Source: Bacillota bacterium
GTDB taxonomy: Bacteria; Bacillota; Clostridia; Acetivibrionales; DTU013
Assembly: GCA_023439545.1 (NCBI GenBank)
Contig: JAEXNT010000042.1
Location: 1-64,000 of the forward strand
Direction: 5' to 3'
DNA: 64,000 nt
Position 1 is the stretch's first letter. Each line of letters starts with the position of its first letter. Of the stretch, positions 49,838-58,338 are shown piece by piece. A model generated the notes under the pieces. That model saw nothing but the letters and a program-made list of their open reading frames with translations, had not been told where the DNA came from and made no database searches. Position numbers and translations under genes: made by a program.

Positions 49838-51571
49838 TTGAGTTCAAAGTCTCTTTACAATGTCAGGCATATCCGTGATTTCAGGGATCTGCTCGAACAG
49901 AGCGCCGGTCTTTTTCCTGAAAAAGCTGCTTTCTGGATCAGGATAGGAAATGGAGAATTCAGGAGCATAACCTACAGGCATTTCAAGGAAGATGTGGAAG
50001 CTCTCGGAGCGGCGCTGAGATCTCTCGGCCTTGCGGGCGGCTTTGTTTCAGTTATGGGTGAGAACCGCTATGAATGGTGCGTTTCCTACCTGGCCGTGAC
50101 AAACTACACGGGCGTAATAGTGCCTATGGATAAGGAGCTGCCTCTGGCCGAAAAAGGCAACCTCCTCAACAGGAGCGGTTCTTCCGCGCTTATTTTTTCA
50201 GGACGTCTCGCCAATGACATGCTGTCTTTGAAAAATTCCGGCAGCCAGGTCAAATACTTTATCAATATGGATCAGGAAGAGGATACCGAAGATTTTCTCT
50301 CCTACCGCAAACTGCTTGAAAAAGGCAGGCTGCTGATCGGACATGGGAAGGCGAACCTCGACGAATACAAAATCGACGATACCGCAATGAGTATACTGCT
50401 CTTCACCTCAGGAACCACGGATCTGGCCAAGGGCGTCATGCTTTCGCAGAAAAATATATGTTCGGATATAATGGGCGTCTCCAAGACAGTGCATGTTGAC
50501 AGCAATGACATAACGCTCTCGATACTGCCTCTTCATCACACCTACGAATGCTCTTTAGATTTCCTTACTATAATTTACAGCGGTGCGACCATAGCCTTCA
50601 ATGAAGGCTTGAAATACATCCAGAAGAATCTGAGTGAAGTCAAGCCTACTATCCTTGTGACCGTACCGCTTCTGCTTGAAAACCTGTATAAAAAGATATG
50701 GATCCAGATAGGCAAAAAGCCCGGAATGAAGCTTGTAGTGAGAGCTATGATCGGTTTCAGCATGATTTTGAAGTTTTTTAATATAGATGTAAGACGGGCA
50801 TTGTTCGGCAGTATCCACAGGAGTCTTGGAGGCCGGCTGAGGCTGATCATTACGGGTGCTGCGGCAATAGATCCTGTCGTCTCCAACGGCCTCAGTCGTT
50901 TTGGCTTCAAGGTGCTGCAGGGCTATGGGTTGACGGAATGCTCGCCCCTCGTCATCGGCGAGAGGGACAATTTCAACGGCAATGCTTCTGTAGGCCTGCC
51001 TTTGCCTGGAATCGAGGTCAGAATAGATAATCCGGACGAGAACGGAGTCGGTGAGATCGTTACAAAAGGCGACAATGTGATGCTCGGCTATTACAAAAAC
51101 GAAGAAGCCACCGCAAAATGCCTGAGGGACGGCTGGTTCCACACGGGCGATCTCGGCAAGATAGCCAAGTCGGGGGCATACTATATAACAGGACGGCTTA
51201 AAAATGTAATAGTAACGAAAAATGGCAAAAATATATTCCCGGAGGAAGTTGAGTCTTACATCAACAGGAGTCCATATGTGCTTGAATCCATGGTCACAGG
51301 CTATGAGGACGACAAGTCGGGCGAGACGATGGTCGGAGCGCACATTTTGCCAAACCTTGACGCGATCAGGGAAAAGCTGAAAAGTCACACTCCCTCCATG
51401 GAGGAAATCCGAAGCGTCATCTCCGAGGTTATTAAAAATGCCAACAAGGATATGCCGCTGTATAAGCGGATCAGCGCATTCACCATACGTGAAAGCGATT
51501 TTATCAAAACAACGACTATGAAAATTAAACGTTATGCCGAAAATGCCCAGATGAAGCTGAAAAAGAACTAA
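49838..51571 (+). CDS. long-chain fatty acid--CoA ligase / AMP-dependent synthetase
   Basis: A 577-aa adenylate-forming enzyme. The P-loop-like motif is LLFTSGTTDLAKG, the ATP motif QGYGLTECSP, and the hinge region has WFHTGDLGKI followed by TGRLKNVIVTKNGKNIFPEEVE. It activates a carboxylic acid, probably a fatty acid, through an acyl-AMP to the CoA thioester. TTG at 49838 is favoured because GGGGTGAG lies at the right distance; GTG at 49829 overlaps that site. It lies 92 nt before the glycerol operon, so fatty acid and glycerol use may be linked. Confidence 0.92.
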   Translation: MSSKSLYNVRHIRDFRDLLEQSAGLFPEKAAFWIRIGNGEFRSITYRHFKEDVEALGAALRSLGLAGGFVSVMGENRYEWCVSYLAVTNYTGVIVPMDKELPLAEKGNLLNRSGSSALIFSGRLANDMLSLKNSGSQVKYFINMDQEEDTEDFLSYRKLLEKGRLLIGHGKANLDEYKIDDTAMSILLFTSGTTDLAKGVMLSQKNICSDIMGVSKTVHVDSNDITLSILPLHHTYECSLDFLTIIYSGATIAFNEGLKYIQKNLSEVKPTILVTVPLLLENLYKKIWIQIGKKPGMKLVVRAMIGFSMILKFFNIDVRRALFGSIHRSLGGRLRLIITGAAAIDPVVSNGLSRFGFKVLQGYGLTECSPLVIGERDNFNGNASVGLPLPGIEVRIDNPDENGVGEIVTKGDNVMLGYYKNEEATAKCLRDGWFHTGDLGKIAKSGAYYITGRLKNVIVTKNGKNIFPEEVESYINRSPYVLESMVTGYEDDKSGETMVGAHILPNLDAIREKLKSHTPSMEEIRSVISEVIKNANKDMPLYKRISAFTIRESDFIKTTTMKIKRYAENAQMKLKKN

Positions 51572-51631
51572 GGGCTTGTCTGGCAATAAATCAGTCGGAA
51601 TGCTTGCTACAGTTATTGTTAGTCAAGCCCT
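51571..51631. repeat. 8-bp inverted repeat between acyl-CoA ligase and glycerol genes
   Basis: AGGGCTTG (51571-51578) pairs with CAAGCCCT (51624-51631) across 45 nt. It starts at the ligase stop codon and ends just before the ribosome site of the GlpA-like gene. No T-run. Possible leader structure; low weight. Confidence 0.3.
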
Positions 51632-51663
51632 GAAGCTGCAGTTTTCCCAAGGAGGCGGCTTTA

Positions 51664-53094
51664 TTGTACGACGTCATAATAGCCGGCGCGGGAGTCGTCG
51701 GAGCATTTATTGCAAGGGAGCTTTCCAGGTATGAGCTTAAGGTTTGCATACTGGAAAGGGAGCATGACATAGCAACGGGAGCAAGCAAAGCCAACAGCGG
51801 TATTGTACACGCCGGATACGATTGTGTCCCGGGCAGCCTCAAGGCTCTCCTTAACGTTCGAGGCGCCGGAATGATGGAAAAAATCGCCTCCGAGCTCGAT
51901 GTACCATATATTAAGACCGGCTCGCTCGTAGCCGGCTTCGGTGAAAAAGACAGGTCTGTATTGCAGGAACTTCTTGAAAGAGGCAAATCAAATGGAGTGA
52001 AAGCGCTTGAGATAATCAGCGGAGATGAGGCCAGGGTAATGGAACCCGGCCTTTCGCCCGATGTTACGGACGCTCTTCTGGCGCCTTCCGCCGGTATCAT
52101 CAGCCCATACGAACTAAATATTGCCGTCGTTGAAAATGCGATCATGAATGGGGTTGAGCTTTACAGGAGCAGGGGAGTGACAGGCGTGTCTTTTGCTGAC
52201 GGTCTGATCGAGGTAAATACAATGGGAGGCGTCATGGCCTGCAGGTATTTCGTGAATGCCGCCGGTGCGTATGCCGGCGAAATTGCGGCATTGGCCGGGG
52301 ACAGCGATATCTCGATAAAACCGAGGAAAGGCGAGTATCTGCTCCTCGATAAATCAGCCGGAGGTACCGTCGGCAGAGTTGTTTTCCAATGCCCTACCGA
52401 GCTGGGGAAAGGCGTGCTGGTGACTCCTACAGTCGACGGCAACATACTCGTCGGCCCGAATGCAGAGGATATGGAGAACGGTGAGGATACCGCCACTTCC
52501 GGTATCGGCCTGGAATTCGTTGCTAAAAGCGCCAGACGGGCGGTGCCGGAAATCGATCTCAGGCAGGTCATCACTTCTTTTGCAGGGATCAGGGCCAAAT
52601 CTCCCGGAAGAGATTTCATTATAAAGCCGTCCGGTACTCATAAAAATGTGATCCATGCCGCGGGGATAGATTCTCCCGGCCTTACCAGCGCGCCCGCGAT
52701 AGGACTTTACGTTTGCGACATGCTTAAAGATCAGGGTCTGCTGCTGGAACCTAAAAATTATTTCAGAAATAGAAGAGATAAGATCATAAAATTCAGGAAC
52801 CTCTGCTCAGATGAAGCGGACCGGCTGATAAAGGCCGATGCGTCCTATGGCAGGCTTGTGTGCCGCTGTGAAAAGGTGACGGAGGGAGAAGTGATCGACT
52901 GCATAAGAAGGCCCGCAGGCGCGCTTGACGTCGACGGTGTGAAACGGAGGACGAGGGCAGGAATGGGACGTTGCCAGGGCGGGTTTTGCACGCCAAGGAT
53001 CGTTGAATTGCTTTCAGAAGAACTTGGCGTTCCGTATAACGAGGTCACAAAAAAAGGCGGAGAGTCGCGGATTCTTATGGAAAGGACAAAATGA
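51664..53094 (+). CDS. GlpA-like FAD-dependent glycerol-3-phosphate dehydrogenase with BFD [2Fe-2S] domain
   Basis: A 476-aa flavoprotein. The FAD motif is VIIAGAGVVGAFIA at the N-terminus, and the DAO fold extends to about residue 365. The C-terminal BFD-like domain (about 395-455) has the cluster ligands C-x-C in RLVCRCEKVTEGEV and C-x4-C in GMGRCQGGFCTPRI. Such proteins oxidise glycerol 3-phosphate to dihydroxyacetone phosphate and pass electrons to a partner. TTG start with AAGGAGG upstream. The next two genes encode the expected partners and glpK lies downstream, which supports a glycerol catabolic operon. Confidence 0.9.
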   Translation: MYDVIIAGAGVVGAFIARELSRYELKVCILEREHDIATGASKANSGIVHAGYDCVPGSLKALLNVRGAGMMEKIASELDVPYIKTGSLVAGFGEKDRSVLQELLERGKSNGVKALEIISGDEARVMEPGLSPDVTDALLAPSAGIISPYELNIAVVENAIMNGVELYRSRGVTGVSFADGLIEVNTMGGVMACRYFVNAAGAYAGEIAALAGDSDISIKPRKGEYLLLDKSAGGTVGRVVFQCPTELGKGVLVTPTVDGNILVGPNAEDMENGEDTATSGIGLEFVAKSARRAVPEIDLRQVITSFAGIRAKSPGRDFIIKPSGTHKNVIHAAGIDSPGLTSAPAIGLYVCDMLKDQGLLLEPKNYFRNRRDKIIKFRNLCSDEADRLIKADASYGRLVCRCEKVTEGEVIDCIRRPAGALDVDGVKRRTRAGMGRCQGGFCTPRIVELLSEELGVPYNEVTKKGGESRILMERTK

Positions 53095-53130
53095 CCCGTT
53101 ATATGACTGGTGACCGACGGAGGTATTCAA

Positions 53131-54141
53131 TTGAAGGATGTACAGCTGGTCGTTATAGGAGGGGGTCCTGCCGGAATGGCGGCGGCTCTCGAGGCGAAAA
53201 AACGCGGGATTGATGACATATTGATACTTGAACGTGAAGACAGCCTGGGCGGCATACTGATGCAGTGCATACACACCGGTTTCGGGCTGCAGGTGTTCAA
53301 AGAGGAACTTACCGGACCGGAATATGCCTTCCGGTATATCGATATGATAGATAGTGCCGGGATCGCATACCTTACGGGCACAACCGTGTTATCTATAGGT
53401 CCGGACCTGACGGTCGAGGCGATAAGCACAGAGGCCGGCCATCTGCGCATCAGGACGGGTGCGGTTATACTTGCAATGGGCTGCAGGGAAAGGACGAGGG
53501 GCGCGCTCAATATCCCCGGAACCAGGCCTTCAGGGGTCATAACGGCGGGTACGGCGCAGAAGTTTGTCAATATACTCGGCTATATGCCGGGTAAAAAATT
53601 CGTTATACTCGGTTCGGGCGATATCGGGCTGATAATGGCCAGACGCCTGACACTGGAAGGCGCGGAAGTCAAGATGGTATGCGAGATAATGCCGAAACCG
53701 GGCGGACTGACCAGGAATGTAGTTCAATGCCTGTGCGATTTCGACATCCCGTTGAAGCTGAGGCATACCGTGGTGAAGATACACGGAAGCGAACGGCTTG
53801 AGGGCGTGACTGTTGCGAGGGTAGAAGATGATCTGAAGCCTGTGCCCGGTTCAGAGGAATATGTCGGGTGTGATACACTGCTTCTCTCAGTTGGACTGAT
53901 ACCGGAAAACGAGATAACAAAAGCGGCCGGGATTCGCATGGATCCTGTTACGGCAGGTCCCGTTACGGATAAGGGTATGGCGACTTCCATGCCCGGAGTT
54001 TTTGCCTGCGGAAACGTAGTCCGCGTGCATGACCTTGCCGACAATGTTACAAGGCAGGGAGAACTTGCGGGCAGGACCGCCGCCGCATGGATAAGTAAAA
54101 CGAAACGCAGGGACGGTTCTTTTGTTTCGTTTTGCACCTGA
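53131..54141 (+). CDS. FAD-dependent NAD(P) oxidoreductase of the glycerol operon; C-terminus from REP repeat
   Basis: A 336-aa pyridine-nucleotide oxidoreductase-fold protein with an FAD site VVIGGGPAGMAAALEA, a second Rossmann motif VILGSGDIGLIMA, and the group marker AMGCRERTRGALN. It resembles the second flavoprotein subunit found next to GlpA-like proteins in Clostridia and Thermotogae. TTG at 53131 is preceded by GGAGG; a GTG seven codons upstream lies before that site. The final residues (KTKRRDGSFVSFCT) are encoded by the REP-like repeat at 54097-54134, so the original stop was displaced by the repeat. The core fold ends before that point and should be intact. Confidence 0.88.
   Translation: MKDVQLVVIGGGPAGMAAALEAKKRGIDDILILEREDSLGGILMQCIHTGFGLQVFKEELTGPEYAFRYIDMIDSAGIAYLTGTTVLSIGPDLTVEAISTEAGHLRIRTGAVILAMGCRERTRGALNIPGTRPSGVITAGTAQKFVNILGYMPGKKFVILGSGDIGLIMARRLTLEGAEVKMVCEIMPKPGGLTRNVVQCLCDFDIPLKLRHTVVKIHGSERLEGVTVARVEDDLKPVPGSEEYVGCDTLLLSVGLIPENEITKAAGIRMDPVTAGPVTDKGMATSMPGVFACGNVVRVHDLADNVTRQGELAGRTAAAWISKTKRRDGSFVSFCT
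54097..54134 (+). repeat. REP-like repeat overlapping the 3' end of the oxidoreductase gene
   Basis: AAAACGAAACGCAGGGACGG followed by TTCTTTTGTTTCGTTTTG; the ends AAAACGAAAC and GTTTCGTTTT pair. It is the same family as 32869-32897 and both arms of 35986-36059, and here it is translated as the last codons of the upstream gene. Confidence 0.8.
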
Positions 54142-54167
54142 ATCACAGCAACTCAAGGGAGGCAAGG

Positions 54168-54806
54168 ATGGAGAAGGATATCATATGCATCGTATGCCCG
54201 AAAGGGTGTAAAATAAACGCCCGGACGAGAGCTCAAAGCGAAGGCGGAAATCCTGAGGCGGCCCGATCACAATCCGGAGACGCCTGTTCCGTAACAGGGG
54301 ACACGGAGGCTGTGTATGAGATAAGGGGACACAGCTGCACGAGAGGCTATGAGTATGCATTAAGCGAGTGTACGAATCCCGTGCGTACGCTTACGACAAC
54401 AGTGCGCCTGCTTAATGATGATTCGGACAGGGTCGTCGGTCCCGGCAAGGCAGGAAACTCAGGCAACCCGTACAAATTAGGTAACTCGGATGGCGCGCGG
54501 GAAACCGACGGAACCCGAAGAACCGGCGAGACCATGCCGGTACTTGTGCCTGTAAAATCTTCGGCTCCGCTGCCGAAGGACCTTCTGAAGGAATGTGTGA
54601 AGGCGTTGAGCCCGGTTACCGTAAAGCCGCCAATAAGGATCGGAGACGTCATCGTACGGGATATACTGGGCGCCGGCGCAGACATTATAGCAACAGCCAA
54701 TATTACCGGGGAGGAATATAAATGGAGAAGCGGTTCATCATCGCGCTCGACCAGGGGACGACAAGCTCAAGGGCAGTCATCTTCGACAGCGTCGGCGGAA
54801 AAATAG
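54168..54806 (+). CDS. DUF1667 protein of the glycerol operon, with two insertions
   Basis: A 212-aa protein; DUF1667 members that I know are about 120 aa. The core is recognisable: MEKDIICIVCPKGCKI (Cys pair), RGHSCTRGYEYALSECTNPVRTL when read in pieces, VPVKSSAPLPKDLL, and IRIGDVIVRDILGAGADIIAT at the end. Between these lie two low-complexity Gly/Asn/Arg/Glu-rich inserts (about residues 17-44 and 83-122). After the normal end the frame stays open and runs 85 nt into glpK, adding about 28 Ser/Arg/Gln-rich residues. DUF1667 is regularly encoded beside the two flavoproteins and may carry a metal or cluster. Start follows AAGGGAGG. Confidence 0.78.
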   Translation: MEKDIICIVCPKGCKINARTRAQSEGGNPEAARSQSGDACSVTGDTEAVYEIRGHSCTRGYEYALSECTNPVRTLTTTVRLLNDDSDRVVGPGKAGNSGNPYKLGNSDGARETDGTRRTGETMPVLVPVKSSAPLPKDLLKECVKALSPVTVKPPIRIGDVIVRDILGAGADIIATANITGEEYKWRSGSSSRSTRGRQAQGQSSSTASAEK

Positions 54807-56221
54807 AATGTATCAGGAGCAGGCAGCTGACGCAGCATTACCCGAGGCCGGCCTGGGTCGAGCACGACCCGGAGGAGATATGGTCGACACAGCTCGATTC
54901 TCTTAAGGAAGCAATAGAAGCTTCGAAGATAGATTTGGCCGAGGTTGCCTGTATAGGTATAACAAACCAGCGCGAAACGGTCATCGTCTGGGATCGGGTG
55001 ACGGGAAAGCCTGTATTTAATGCTGTCGTATGGCAATGCCGCAGGTCTGCGGAAATCTGCAACAACCTGAAGACCGGGGGCTATGACGACCTGATAAAGC
55101 AGAAAACAGGCCTTGTCACGGATGCATATTTTTCAGGGTCAAAAATCAAATGGATACTCGACAATGTTGAAGGAGCGCGTAAACGCGCCGAGGCCGGCGA
55201 GCTTCTCACCGGAACGGTGGATTCCTGGCTGGTATGGAAGCTCACGGGGGGAAGGGTACACATAACGGATTATTCCAATGCTTCGCGTACTATGCTTCTC
55301 AATATCAACACACTGGACTGGGACGACGAATTACTCGGGATACTCGATATTCCCCGGTGCATGCTGCCGACCCCTGTCCAATCATCCGGTTTCATCGCAA
55401 AAACGTCAAAAGACATCCTCGGGGTCGAGATACCCATAAGCGGAATCGCAGGAGACCAGCAGTCCGCATTGTTCGGTCAGACCTGCTACAGGGAGGGTTC
55501 GGCAAAAAATACATACGGCACGGGCTGCTTCATTCTTATGAATACGGGCAGCAAGCCCATAATTTCAAAGAACAGGCTGTTGACTACCATCGCGTGGGTC
55601 ATTGACGGAAAAGCGGAATATGCGCTCGAAGGCAGCGTTTTTAACGCCGGTTCCGCAATACAATGGCTGAGAGATGAATTGAAGCTGATCGGCAGCGCTC
55701 CGGAGGCGGATACAGCGGCTGAAACAGTCCCGGACACCGACGGCGTCTATATAGTCCCTGCATTTACAGGTCTCGGAGCGCCCTATTGGGATATGTACGC
55801 GAGAGGCGCTCTTGTCGGTCTTACCCGCGGCACACGGAGAGAGCATATTATACGCGCTGTGCTCGAAGCGATCGCCTATCAGAGCAGGGATGTCTTTGAA
55901 GCCATGGAGGACGATTCCGGTATCAGGATAGCGGAGCTTAAGGTTGACGGAGGCGCGAGTGTAAGCAATTTCCTTATGCAGTTCCAGGCGGATATCATGG
56001 ATGTGGTTGTAAAGAGGCCTGAGATCACTGAGACTACGGCGCTTGGAGCGGCATATCTTGCCGGCCTCGGCGCCGGTTTGTGGAAAAACCGGGAGGAGAT
56101 TTTACAAGGCTGGAAGATAGGCAAGGTATACGAACCAGGAATGGCGAAAGACCGAAGAGATAAGCTGTACAGAGGCTGGAGAAGGGCAGTCGACCGCTCG
56201 ATGCGCTGGGAGGAACGTTAA
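54722..56221 (+). CDS. glpK: glycerol kinase
   Basis: A 499-aa FGGY kinase that phosphorylates glycerol with ATP to glycerol 3-phosphate, the substrate of the GlpA-like enzyme encoded upstream. Diagnostic segments are IALDQGTTSSRAVIFD at the N-terminus, GITNQRETVIVWDR, and GNQQ-like AGDQQSALFGQTCY; the C-terminal FGGY signature region reads KVDGGASVSNFLMQFQADI when scanned. The length matches the family. The start follows GGGGAGGAA and lies inside the open frame of the DUF1667 gene, 85 nt before its stop. Confidence 0.97.
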   Translation: MEKRFIIALDQGTTSSRAVIFDSVGGKIECIRSRQLTQHYPRPAWVEHDPEEIWSTQLDSLKEAIEASKIDLAEVACIGITNQRETVIVWDRVTGKPVFNAVVWQCRRSAEICNNLKTGGYDDLIKQKTGLVTDAYFSGSKIKWILDNVEGARKRAEAGELLTGTVDSWLVWKLTGGRVHITDYSNASRTMLLNINTLDWDDELLGILDIPRCMLPTPVQSSGFIAKTSKDILGVEIPISGIAGDQQSALFGQTCYREGSAKNTYGTGCFILMNTGSKPIISKNRLLTTIAWVIDGKAEYALEGSVFNAGSAIQWLRDELKLIGSAPEADTAAETVPDTDGVYIVPAFTGLGAPYWDMYARGALVGLTRGTRREHIIRAVLEAIAYQSRDVFEAMEDDSGIRIAELKVDGGASVSNFLMQFQADIMDVVVKRPEITETTALGAAYLAGLGAGLWKNREEILQGWKIGKVYEPGMAKDRRDKLYRGWRRAVDRSMRWEER

Positions 56222-56311
56222 GCCCGGGTTGCTTTGCTACAATTTTGCCGTCCTGCCTGAATAAGCGGTTGTAAAGGTGCGAACAAGCCGAAAGGATACG
56301 GAGGTATCTTT

Positions 56312-56766
56312 ATGAGCCAGGAAAGCTTTATATTTACAGGCGTCAACGGACAGGAGATGTTTGTTCGCAACTGGAGCGGCAATACCGGGCCGCGTTGCAT
56401 ATTGCTGATAATACACGGTATGGCGGAGCATGGGGGCAGGTATTCAGATTTTGCCGGTTTCCTCAATGAAAGGGGTATTACCGTTTACGCAACGGATCTG
56501 CGCGGACATGGCGAGACAGGCGAAAGGAATAGTAACCTGTGCGAGCTGCCAGCCTTCCTGTCGCGATACTTTCGGGCGCCGAAGACCCGGTTGGCAAATA
56601 TGGCAGGGGGCCGGAAAGGTTGTACGGGTGGTATAGATCCTGCGCAATATCGGATCTGTATTTTAAGCTATATGAAGGCAGCAGGCACGAAATATTGAAT
56701 GAAATAAACAAGGCCGAGATCTATGAAGACATCTCGGCCTGGCTGGATAGGCATATGACTGTTTGA
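56312..56766 (+). pseudogene. alpha/beta hydrolase (monoacylglycerol lipase-like), internally deleted and frameshifted
   Basis: The first frame (56312 onward) gives the N-terminus of a monoacylglycerol lipase-type hydrolase: LLIIHGMAEHGGRYSDFA and VYATDLRGHGETG, about 78 residues. The frame then turns into nonsense. A second frame (about 56548-56766) gives the C-terminus: AILSGAEDPVGKYG, with the catalytic Asp, and YEGSRHEILNEI, with the catalytic His. The middle of about 120 residues, including the nucleophile G-x-S-x-G, is missing. Two events are therefore needed, a deletion and a frame change. A GAGG site precedes it, and it follows glpK by 90 nt. In its intact form it may have supplied glycerol from monoglycerides. 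Confidence 0.8.
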
Positions 56767-56802
56767 TTCAGCAAGCGCATATGCGTCGGATTGCAGCGAT
56801 GC

Positions 56803-56855
56803 GGTCTTTTCAGTCATCAGTCTGCAGTTATGGGGTCTTTTCAGTCATCGGTCTG
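56803..56855. repeat. 22-bp direct repeat, period 31
   Basis: GGTCTTTTCAGTCATC followed by RGTCTG occurs at 56803-56824 and 56834-56855 with one difference. It lies between the broken hydrolase and the convergent M14 gene. No terminator is evident here. Confidence 0.7.
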
Positions 56856-56891
56856 ACGATCCGGAGTTTCATTCGTGCATGCGGTTTGCCC

Positions 56892-58163
56892 CTATACTAC
56901 AGCTGCGAGCAGAAGAATCCCGAGGTTCTGACTGTAGATCCTCGGCAATTGTCCGAATGCGACCGGATTGACTCCGGTCCCTGTCTCTATGGTGTAGCCC
57001 GGCCTGCGGAATTCCTGCAGGAACCAGTCCTTATAGCCTGCATATGCCGCTTCTTCGGTGCCTGTCTCTACTGCGTAACCGCTGATCGAAGCGAATTGTC
57101 TTGCAATTGAAAGCGACTGCGGGGGAGCATAATTGTTGAACTGCCAGTAAATCACTTCTCCCTGCGTATGGTACGCTATAACTATCCGGAAATTGCGGGC
57201 GTTCGTAAAGTCCACCATCGCCCTCGACTCCGGCTCCGACAGAGGCGCGTCTCCTCCAAAATCCCTCGGCCCCGGTTTCGTTATGCCCGCGTCTATCTCT
57301 TCCTGCTTTTCCTTTTCCCAGTCCGCAGGATAGTTCAGATTCAGGTCTACTCCCCTGATGTTTGCCTTCCATACGCTCGGAAGCGGGAGGCCTGTAGTAT
57401 TAAGCCTGGCCGCCCTTATATAGGCAGGATCCTCATAATTCGGCCAAAACTGTACAAGATCCATACCATCCGGGTTTACGACAGGTATCAGGTAAATGCT
57501 GGTCAGATTATACAGATCCCTGATATTGTAACCGAGGATACTACTGCCAGTTGAATATGCTTTTGAATAATCTTCTATGAATTTCATCAGCATTGGGGTA
57601 TTGATGTACTCGTTTGCGTGGTGAGTCGCGTTATAGTGGGCCTCTCTGCTGCCTCTTCCGAGCCTGACCCAGGTCAGGTCCTTCCCCATGACGCTCTTCC
57701 CGGCCGAACCGGTTTCCAGGAATGGATACCTTGCCTTGAGCCCCCGTATCTGGGTCTGTATTATTTCATAAGTTGGCGCGATATCAAGCGTTACGACGTC
57801 TATACCGTATGGTACGATCAGCCGCTGGCCTACCGATATCACGTTCGGATTGATACCGGGATTGGCCGTGACAATTGCATTTACGGTCGTGTAATATCTT
57901 CTCGCTATACTGTAAAGAGTATCTCCGGGGCGGACTGTATATGTATCGTACCCCAGGAAAAATTTATTCAGCACGCTCCAGGTAGCAGGCCCCACAATAC
58001 CGTCGGGAGTAAGCCCGTTATTCCTCTGGAACGCGATTACCGCCTGGCGTGTTTGATTTCCAAATATCCCGTCCACCGCCCCTGCATTATAGCCAATCCT
58101 GTTAAGTATACTCTGAACGACCCTTACATCCGGCCCGGTAGAGCCGGTCGCTACTGTTTGCAT
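56892..58163 (-). CDS. M14 zinc carboxypeptidase with PG-binding and LysM domains (gamma-D-glutamyl-diamino acid endopeptidase-like)
   Basis: A 423-aa wall peptidase. Residues about 5-68 are a PG_binding_1 domain, about 75-122 a LysM domain (YTVRPGDTLYSIARRYY), and about 130-423 an M14 catalytic domain. Zinc ligands are in ATHHANEY (H-x2-E) and the later His in IAYHTQGEV; the catalytic Glu is in YTIETGTG. The architecture matches the endopeptidase I of Bacillus sphaericus, which cleaves gamma-D-Glu-diaminopimelate bonds in spore cortex peptides. No signal peptide, as for that enzyme. The start at 58163 is favoured by GGTGG; an ATG five codons upstream abuts AAAGGA. Confidence 0.88.
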   Translation of the reverse strand: MQTVATGSTGPDVRVVQSILNRIGYNAGAVDGIFGNQTRQAVIAFQRNNGLTPDGIVGPATWSVLNKFFLGYDTYTVRPGDTLYSIARRYYTTVNAIVTANPGINPNVISVGQRLIVPYGIDVVTLDIAPTYEIIQTQIRGLKARYPFLETGSAGKSVMGKDLTWVRLGRGSREAHYNATHHANEYINTPMLMKFIEDYSKAYSTGSSILGYNIRDLYNLTSIYLIPVVNPDGMDLVQFWPNYEDPAYIRAARLNTTGLPLPSVWKANIRGVDLNLNYPADWEKEKQEEIDAGITKPGPRDFGGDAPLSEPESRAMVDFTNARNFRIVIAYHTQGEVIYWQFNNYAPPQSLSIARQFASISGYAVETGTEEAAYAGYKDWFLQEFRRPGYTIETGTGVNPVAFGQLPRIYSQNLGILLLAAVV

Positions 58164-58295
58164 ACTCCAACCACCCATTCCTTTCGATGTATTATTATAT
58201 TAATGCATTTATATTTGTGTTAATGGAATTAGCGCAGAAATGTATGAGTATTATGGAACTAAATACAGATTTTTGTGCGATGCCGAATTCCATTA

Positions 58296-58304
58296 TGGTA
58301 TAAT
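58296..58304 (+). promoter_or_regulatory. extended -10 promoter of the CPBP protease gene
   Basis: TGGTATAAT is an extended -10 element (TG-N-TATAAT) 35 nt before the start at 58339. No good -35 box is present, which is acceptable for extended -10 promoters. Confidence 0.5.
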
Positions 58305-58338
58305 CCAATTGTCAAACTTGCATATTTAAGGAGAAAAC

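Noticed and set aside
56803..56855. Terminator between the convergent hydrolase remnant and M14 gene
   Set aside because: Only a direct repeat is found; no stem with a T-run on either strand.
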